Source: Oscillospiraceae bacterium
GTDB lineage: Bacteria > Bacillota > Clostridia > Oscillospirales > CAG-272
DNA: 60,925 nucleotides
NCBI GenBank assembly: GCA_015064885.1
Contig: SVRJ01000010.1
Coordinates: 1-60,925 of the forward strand
Direction: 5' to 3'
The notes beneath the pieces were generated by a model, which was given only the letters and a program-made list of their open reading frames with translations, ran no database searches and was not told the DNA's origin. Position numbers and translations under genes: made by a program. Positions 56,162 to 60,925 of the stretch are shown here, piece after piece; position 1 is the first letter of the stretch; each line of letters begins with the position of its first letter.

Positions 56162-58402
56162 TTATTTATTCTTCAAGGTCTCGACTTGCTCTAAGATACG
56201 CCTTTGGGCATTATCCACGTCAAGCTTATCCGAGGCATATGCGGATCGAAGAAGCTCGGAGGGGATAAATTCATCGAATTTTTCAAAAACGGGAGTTTCA
56301 CCCGGTTTCATGAGAGAATGTGCATCTACGCTTGAACGAGCTATCGAGCCGAGCTTTCTTATAAGCTCGTCAGGACTTCCCTTCTCCATTCTGAAGCTGA
56401 TGTAATAGCTACCCTCAAACTCGACCTCGGATATTCCGAACATATTTGAAACACGTCCGAGCATTCTTCTGTATACTCTGAAGGATCTTGTCCCAAGCCA
56501 TGGGAATATGCAGTATGAATATCCTCCGAGCGGGATCACGGGTGAATCGAGCATTCCCGTAGAACGTGCGAGGCGTCTTGCGTCTTCAAGACGTTTTCTC
56601 GCATTCGGCATCAGATACGGATATACCGTATCCTCCATGAGCACCTTTTTCATTCTTTCGAGTATCTTTATGTGTATCTCGCCATAGTCTCCCGGCCATG
56701 ATACCTCCATTTTGCCGAGCACCGATCTTACAAATACAAGCTTTCTCTGTATATCAAGCTCGGTAACCTCCCACACTCTTCCCGCAAGGGCAAATCTGTC
56801 TCCGACGGGAGGCGGTGCGGTTATCGTTCCTATCTCGTCTGATTCGCATCTGACGGTAAAATCCTCACTGTCCTTGAAGACAGCATAGAACTTAAACGAT
56901 CCTATCATTCTCTCGCCCCTGAGCCCTATTATAAGACCGCCCTCATCGGTGAGCTGAAGAAGATCATGCTCTACCATGGAAAGAAGAAGCGTCCTTAAAT
57001 TTTCGGGAGGAACGTTGGCAAACGGGGGCATATTAAGCAACCTTTCGGCGAGGCGTGCCGGCTTTAGCTCACCGCTTGAAGCAATATTACTGAGTATCTG
57101 ATGGAACAGTAAGCTATACGGCTCTTTTTTCATTCTCGGAGGCTCGGTGAAGCGTTCCTCCGCATAAAGCTGTATTATAGCTATCGCACGAAGAAGATTC
57201 CACGGTATAAGCTGAGGAAGCGGTGTGTTCGGAAGCGGATCCTCCTCACGCAATACGGTAATGACCTGCGGGGGCTGTCCGCGTCTTCCGCTTCTTCCGA
57301 GCCTTTGCAAAAACGATGAGACGGTATTCGGGGCATCGTTCTGTATTATTCGTTCGAGGCGTCCGATATCTATTCCGAGTTCCATTGTTACGGTAGCACA
57401 CGTAACGCAATCATACTCGTCGTTCTTCATTTTACGTTCGGCTTCGTCTCTTATGGAAGCGGAGAGATTTCCGTGGTGTATAAGGAATCTGTCCTTTTCT
57501 TTTCTTATATCCGCTATTTGACGCAGTGTCGCGGTTATATATTCGGTCTCCTCTCTCGAATTTGAAAAGACTATAGATTTTATATTTTTAACGCTGTCGT
57601 ATATAAACTCATATCCCGCGTCTATCGAAGCCTTTTGGTTTTTTTCCGTATGCTTTTCTGCGGACACGCTTTGCTCAGAATCGGGATTCTGTATATAGAA
57701 ATGCTCGACTCCCACAAGCCACTCAAGCTTTGTTTTAGGAAATGCAGGTATTGCGGTATCTCTTCCGCTTCCTCCCGAGAGCCACCGTGCGGCAAGGTTT
57801 ACGTCACCGACGGTTGCCGAGAGTCCTATTCTCCTCGGATTGATACCCGTGAGCTTTGCTATACGGCAGAGCTGACATATTATCTGATTTCCTCTGTCGA
57901 CGCCTATCATCGTGTGTATCTCGTCGATAACGACGTATCTGAGAGAAGAAAATATTCTGACTATATCGTTAGACCTGTTCATAAGCATGCTTTCGAGCGA
58001 TTCGGGAGTTATCTGAAGTATTCCGCTCGGGTTTTCGAGGAGCTTTTTCTTATGCGAGGAGGCAACGTCACCGTGCCAATGGGTTACCGATATTCCCGCC
58101 TCGTCGAGAAGCTCTCCGAGTCTTCCGTACTGATCGTTGATAAGGCTTTTGAGAGGTGCTATATAAAGCACCTTTACTCCGGACGATCCGGGGTTAACAA
58201 AAAGGTCTGATATTATCGGGAAGAATGCCGCCTCGGTTTTTCCGCTTGCCGTGGCGGAAGTCAAAAGGAGATTTTTTTCGGTATTGAAAAGCACGTCTGC
58301 AGCGGCTATCTGCACGTCGCGAAGCTCTGTCCAACCATGCGAATGAATATAGTCCTTCAAAAAAGGCGCGAATTTTTCAAAAACAGATTCTGCGTGTGTC
58401 AT
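56162..58402 (-). CDS. Lhr-like superfamily 2 DEAD/DEAH helicase
   Basis: A 746-residue helicase starting after AAAGGAGA. Motif I is TSATASGKTEA (about 48-58), Ib/Ic region LYIAPLKSLINDQ, motif II DEIH (about 160), motif III GLSATVG, the second RecA domain has IVFSNSREETE, VTMELGIDIG and motif VI QRLGRSGRRG (about 370). A winged-helix and C-terminal domain of about 330 residues follow, as in Lhr-core helicases. It should translocate on or unwind nucleic acid using ATP. It is the last gene of the cassette with the esterase, BrxC/BrxD-like ATPase and TerB_C-like protein. Comparable helicases accompany such ATPases in BREX and Ter-related loci. Confidence 0.88.
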   Translation of the reverse strand: MTHAESVFEKFAPFLKDYIHSHGWTELRDVQIAAADVLFNTEKNLLLTSATASGKTEAAFFPIISDLFVNPGSSGVKVLYIAPLKSLINDQYGRLGELLDEAGISVTHWHGDVASSHKKKLLENPSGILQITPESLESMLMNRSNDIVRIFSSLRYVVIDEIHTMIGVDRGNQIICQLCRIAKLTGINPRRIGLSATVGDVNLAARWLSGGSGRDTAIPAFPKTKLEWLVGVEHFYIQNPDSEQSVSAEKHTEKNQKASIDAGYEFIYDSVKNIKSIVFSNSREETEYITATLRQIADIRKEKDRFLIHHGNLSASIRDEAERKMKNDEYDCVTCATVTMELGIDIGRLERIIQNDAPNTVSSFLQRLGRSGRRGQPPQVITVLREEDPLPNTPLPQLIPWNLLRAIAIIQLYAEERFTEPPRMKKEPYSLLFHQILSNIASSGELKPARLAERLLNMPPFANVPPENLRTLLLSMVEHDLLQLTDEGGLIIGLRGERMIGSFKFYAVFKDSEDFTVRCESDEIGTITAPPPVGDRFALAGRVWEVTELDIQRKLVFVRSVLGKMEVSWPGDYGEIHIKILERMKKVLMEDTVYPYLMPNARKRLEDARRLARSTGMLDSPVIPLGGYSYCIFPWLGTRSFRVYRRMLGRVSNMFGISEVEFEGSYYISFRMEKGSPDELIRKLGSIARSSVDAHSLMKPGETPVFEKFDEFIPSELLRSAYASDKLDVDNAQRRILEQVETLKNK

Positions 58403-58441
58403 TTTATCTCCTTTCGTATTTTTATCCCTGTCTGCAATAGA

Positions 58442-59191
58442 TCAATCTTCTTTTTGAGTTGCGAACTTAATTGCGGGAACTATCCATTTGTCCCAAAACT
58501 CCCACGTATGCGCGCCGCTTCCCTCTCTGTACTCGAACTCAAAGTCGGTTTCTTCAAGCAAAGCATGGAATAAGCGATTCTGTTCGATAAGGAAATCCTC
58601 GGTTCCGCAGGCAATAAAGAGGCGCGGCTTCGGCTTATCCTCGGGGAAATTCTTTATAAGGAAGAATAGGTCGTCCTCCGTATCCTTAGTGGCGGTCTTA
58701 TATTCCTCGCCCCATATACTTTTCAGAATGGGGGTAAAATCAGCGTGCTCAACCGTCTGATTTATATTGAGGCATCCCGAAAGCCCGGCTGCGGCACAGA
58801 AAAGATCGGGGTTGCGCAAAGCAAGCTTGATCGCGCCGTATCCTCCCATCGAGAGACCGGCAACGAAGGTCTTTTCCCTCTTCGTGCTCAGGTTAAAGGT
58901 TTTTCTCGTGAATTCTATAAGCTCTCTTGCAAAGAAATCGTAATAGGGATATCCGTATTTCATATTGCAGTAAAAGCTGTTTTCCGCTGACGCCATAACT
59001 ACAGCTATAGAGTACTTTGCAGCATATCTTGCGATCGACGTCTTATTCTGCCATGAATTAAAGTTTCCGTGCATTCCGTGAAGGAGATACAACGTAGGTA
59101 TATCCTCATGCACGTCGTCGGGAAGTATAACGTTTATCGTCGTGTCCGCCGAAAGGCAGTAAGAACGAAAGGTACAGGTAAGTGTAGACAT
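58442..59191 (-). CDS. Alpha/beta hydrolase esterase (EstA/tributyrin esterase-like)
   Basis: A 249-residue cytoplasmic hydrolase. The nucleophile elbow is GLSMGGYGA (Ser near residue 122), the oxyanion region is YLLHGMHGNFNSW (about 33-45), and the catalytic Asp and His lie near GTEDFLIEQNR and GAHTWEFWD. It matches the esterase-D/acyl-esterase group that hydrolyses short-chain esters. It sits inside the helicase/ATPase cassette, 39 bp before the helicase and 15 bp after the ATPase gene, so it is cotranscribed. An esterase is not a usual member of such cassettes. Confidence 0.88.
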   Translation of the reverse strand: MSTLTCTFRSYCLSADTTINVILPDDVHEDIPTLYLLHGMHGNFNSWQNKTSIARYAAKYSIAVVMASAENSFYCNMKYGYPYYDFFARELIEFTRKTFNLSTKREKTFVAGLSMGGYGAIKLALRNPDLFCAAAGLSGCLNINQTVEHADFTPILKSIWGEEYKTATKDTEDDLFFLIKNFPEDKPKPRLFIACGTEDFLIEQNRLFHALLEETDFEFEYREGSGAHTWEFWDKWIVPAIKFATQKED

Positions 59192-59206
59192 TTTGGCTTC
59201 TCCTTT

Positions 59207-60583
59207 TTAAAATTCAAATGCTGCAAGTCCGCGTATAGGCGTATCGTCTGCCTTTACCGTCTCTACGCTTGCGGTAGATATCTCGTCCGTCTCATCCTCC
59301 GTGTCAAGTGTGACCGTATCCTCGATGACCTCATCAAAGGAGACCTCGGGGTTCTGAACAAGGATATTGAGAACTGTAAGATAATCTCTGAGTATCTCTC
59401 TCGGTGTTATCATCGAATTGCCCACCTGTTTAGATATACAGATGTTAAGGAATTTAAGCTTCTGCTCGTCTGAGATTATATCCTTTTTTCCGTACTGCAT
59501 TTCATAAAGCTCTGTTATTCTGCTTATAAGAGCATACAGCTCCTCATCCGAGAGACGTTTAAGTCTTATTACCGGACCGAGAAGATTTTTGTATTCTATC
59601 TTATTGAATCTACTGTCACAAAGTCGGCTTCTGAGCGCTTCATAGCTGAACAGACCGCGCCTTGTATCTTCAAGAAACTGCGGTGTTCCGCCCATTATTA
59701 TCTCTATTCCGGACGCAGAACCGCTGAGAGTGTCATTAAACATGGAAAGTATCTTTTCATAATTATTCTCTCTGCTTACTCTGTGGGCTATCTTATAAAG
59801 GTTAACACACTCGTCAATAAACACAACGAATCCGCTGTAACCTATCTTTCGAACGAGGGACCCCCAAAGCTTGATGAAGTCATACCAGTTTTCATCATTA
59901 ATGATGACCGACACGTTGAATCCGAGGGCTGCTCTCGCTTCCGTCTTGGTAGAAAATTCACCTCTGAGCCATCTTATGGCTGCGGTGCTCTTTTCATCGT
60001 CTCCCGAGCAATACGCCTTATAGTAAAGCTTTACTACCTGTGCAAAATCGAATCCTCCGACCATATATTCGACCTCCGAGAGATCCTCGAAGATCCTTGC
60101 GTTAAGCGCCGCATCAAACTCGGGAGTATCTGCAGACAGGCCTGATGAGATAAGAGTGACCTTTGCGTCGCTTATCCATTTTGCTACTATTTTCGGCATA
60201 GCTCCGCCCTCGGGAGACATCTTTGAAGACATATTCTTCATAAGCTCGCGATAGGTGGCAACACCGCTTCCGTTTGTGCCGTAGAGTCTTCTTTCGGGGG
60301 TAAGATCCGTGTCGGCGCAGACAAATCCCCGCTCTGTCGCATAGTTTCTTATGAGCTGAATAAGAAAGCTTTTTCCGCTTCCGTATCTGCCCACGATAAA
60401 GCGCATACCCGATCCGCCCTCTTTAACGTTTTCAAGATCTTCAAGTATTGCGTATATCTCGTCGTCTCTTCCTATGGCAATATATGCGGCTCCGTTACGC
60501 GGAACAACTCCCGCCGATACGGACGCAAGAACAGACGTAAGTATTCTTTTCGGGATAATTTTTTCTCTTTTATTGTTATCCAT
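59207..60583 (-). CDS. BrxC/BrxD-type P-loop ATPase (DUF2791)
   Basis: A 458-residue ATPase starting after AAGGAGA. Walker A is GRYGSGKS (residues about 65-72), with a preceding family segment IAIGRDDEIYAILEDL. Walker B is FVVFIDECVNLYKI (about 250-263), and a sensor-like MGGTPQFLEDTRRGLFSYEALRSRL follows. This arrangement is the BREX ATP-binding domain of BrxD and, in larger form, BrxC. The C-terminal part contains a winged-helix-like segment (MITPREILRDYLTVLNIL) and an acidic tail. No BrxX methyltransferase or PglZ is visible in the window, so a full BREX system is not shown. Confidence 0.88.
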   Translation of the reverse strand: MDNNKREKIIPKRILTSVLASVSAGVVPRNGAAYIAIGRDDEIYAILEDLENVKEGGSGMRFIVGRYGSGKSFLIQLIRNYATERGFVCADTDLTPERRLYGTNGSGVATYRELMKNMSSKMSPEGGAMPKIVAKWISDAKVTLISSGLSADTPEFDAALNARIFEDLSEVEYMVGGFDFAQVVKLYYKAYCSGDDEKSTAAIRWLRGEFSTKTEARAALGFNVSVIINDENWYDFIKLWGSLVRKIGYSGFVVFIDECVNLYKIAHRVSRENNYEKILSMFNDTLSGSASGIEIIMGGTPQFLEDTRRGLFSYEALRSRLCDSRFNKIEYKNLLGPVIRLKRLSDEELYALISRITELYEMQYGKKDIISDEQKLKFLNICISKQVGNSMITPREILRDYLTVLNILVQNPEVSFDEVIEDTVTLDTEDETDEISTASVETVKADDTPIRGLAAFEF

Positions 60584-60602
60584 TATTTCTCCTTCGTAAA
60601 AA

Positions 60603-60925
60603 TCAACCGTTTTTACAGAATATATATTCGTAATCGCTTATTATTCGGAGCGTATCCCCGTCTGTATCTATAAGAATGTCTCCAATAACGTCAAATGCAG
60701 CCGCATTTACAGTATCGGCAAGAACAGTGATCGGTATTCCCTTTTCTCTTGCCGCTCTCTTTGCGGCAGGGATATCGGAATCAGATATCGCAAGTAAAAA
60801 GTCTCTGCATTCGGGACAAGCCGAAAGTATCTCATAAAGCTCCTCTGTGGCAAAGTTGTCCTCTTTTACCTCCTCGGATGTCTCCTGAGGTGCGGGCGGT
60901 GGAGTATCCGTTTTCTTTGTAGCAT
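60603..60925 (-). CDS. C-terminal part of a TerB_C-like protein (cut by window edge)
   Basis: The last 106 codons of a minus-strand gene lie here and the 5' part is outside. The visible part starts with a Pro/Glu-rich linker (PPPAPQETSEEVKEDN). A Cys-x2-Cys and a helical segment follow. The end reads VLADTVNAAAFDVIGDILID, then TDGDTLRIISDY, which resembles the final motif of TerB_C domains (a DxxNExAFDxxGDxLIxxDGD-like pattern). TerB_N/TerB_C proteins are known neighbours of DUF2791 ATPases and SF2 helicases, which supports the reading. The stop lies 19 bp before the ATPase gene, so it leads or belongs to the same operon. Confidence 0.6.
   Translation of the reverse strand, partial: ATKKTDTPPPAPQETSEEVKEDNFATEELYEILSACPECRDFLLAISDSDIPAAKRAAREKGIPITVLADTVNAAAFDVIGDILIDTDGDTLRIISDYEYIFCKNG

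Noticed and set aside
59207-60583. Calling a complete BREX locus
   Set aside because: Only the ATPase and a helicase fit. PglZ, BrxX-type methyltransferase, BrxA and BrxB are not in the window.

Overview
The window looks like chromosomal DNA from an uncultured, low-to-mid GC, anaerobic Firmicute of class Clostridia, probably a gut Oscillospiraceae or Christensenellales-type organism. The grounds are AGGAGG ribosome binding sites, near-consensus sigma-A promoters, a pyrD/pyrK type B dihydroorotate dehydrogenase beside pyrB/pyrI, a BmpA-type nucleoside transporter, DUF2156 and DUF5067 proteins, and many small single-copy transcription units ended by strong hairpin terminators. There are no rRNA genes, no intact transposase and no CRISPR array. 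The genus cannot be named from sequence alone.

Layout. 1-3.7 kb is accessory DNA: an array of tiny hairpins, a truncated four-helix-bundle gene fused in frame to a lipoprotein gene, and three genes of unknown function. 3.7-9.7 kb holds a sugar O-acetyltransferase, an unknown protein, a clan GH-A type glycosidase, a GNAT acetyltransferase and a two-component system. 9.8-20.8 kb is a complete pyrimidine biosynthesis operon (pyrC-carA-carB-pyrK-pyrD-pyrF-pyrE-pyrB-pyrI) behind a structured leader. It is followed without a break by a small siroheme/ferredoxin-type reductase. 20.9-23.7 kb is a metal-chelate ABC importer. 23.7-29.5 kb has a CNNM/CorC-type protein with a long structured leader, a DUF2156-GNAT fusion, a class III aminotransferase with an SCP2-like protein, and small ORFs. 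29.6-33.7 kb is a divergent sugar-catabolism-like pair of units (Gfo/Idh oxidoreductase; two TIM-barrel isomerases around a PHP hydrolase). 33.8-36.7 kb holds a DUF11 repeat protein, a 142-bp cruciform-like element, and an ECF sigma factor with a very long C-terminal extension. 36.7-44.8 kb is a bmpA-ABC nucleoside transporter operon that runs on into a tandem glycerophosphodiesterase and an rRNA methyltransferase. 44.9-51.3 kb holds an FAD oxidoreductase and second glycerophosphodiesterase opposite an AraC regulator, a TIM-barrel isomerase and a surface metallophosphoesterase. 51.3-52.6 kb is a small accessory cluster. 52.7-55.2 kb is a peptidase/isomerase/YqeG operon, followed by three tRNA genes and a frameshifted NUDIX gene. 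56.2-60.9 kb is a minus-strand cassette of an Lhr-like helicase, an esterase, a BrxC/BrxD-type ATPase and the tail of a TerB_C-like protein, cut by the window edge.

The two strongest signals are these. First, the carA product has lost all three residues of the glutaminase triad, plus neighbouring glutamine-site residues, while the rest of the pyr operon is intact. Carbamoyl phosphate synthesis here should therefore run on free ammonia. Second, the right-hand helicase/ATPase/TerB_C cassette resembles defence or stress systems and carries an unusual esterase between its genes. Other points of note are the hairpin array paired with the four-helix-bundle gene, the four-way-junction-like element at 34.7-34.9 kb, and a very uniform promoter grammar: all 18 promoters with a recognisable -35 that I picked out have a 17-bp spacer and a TGN extension of the -10.
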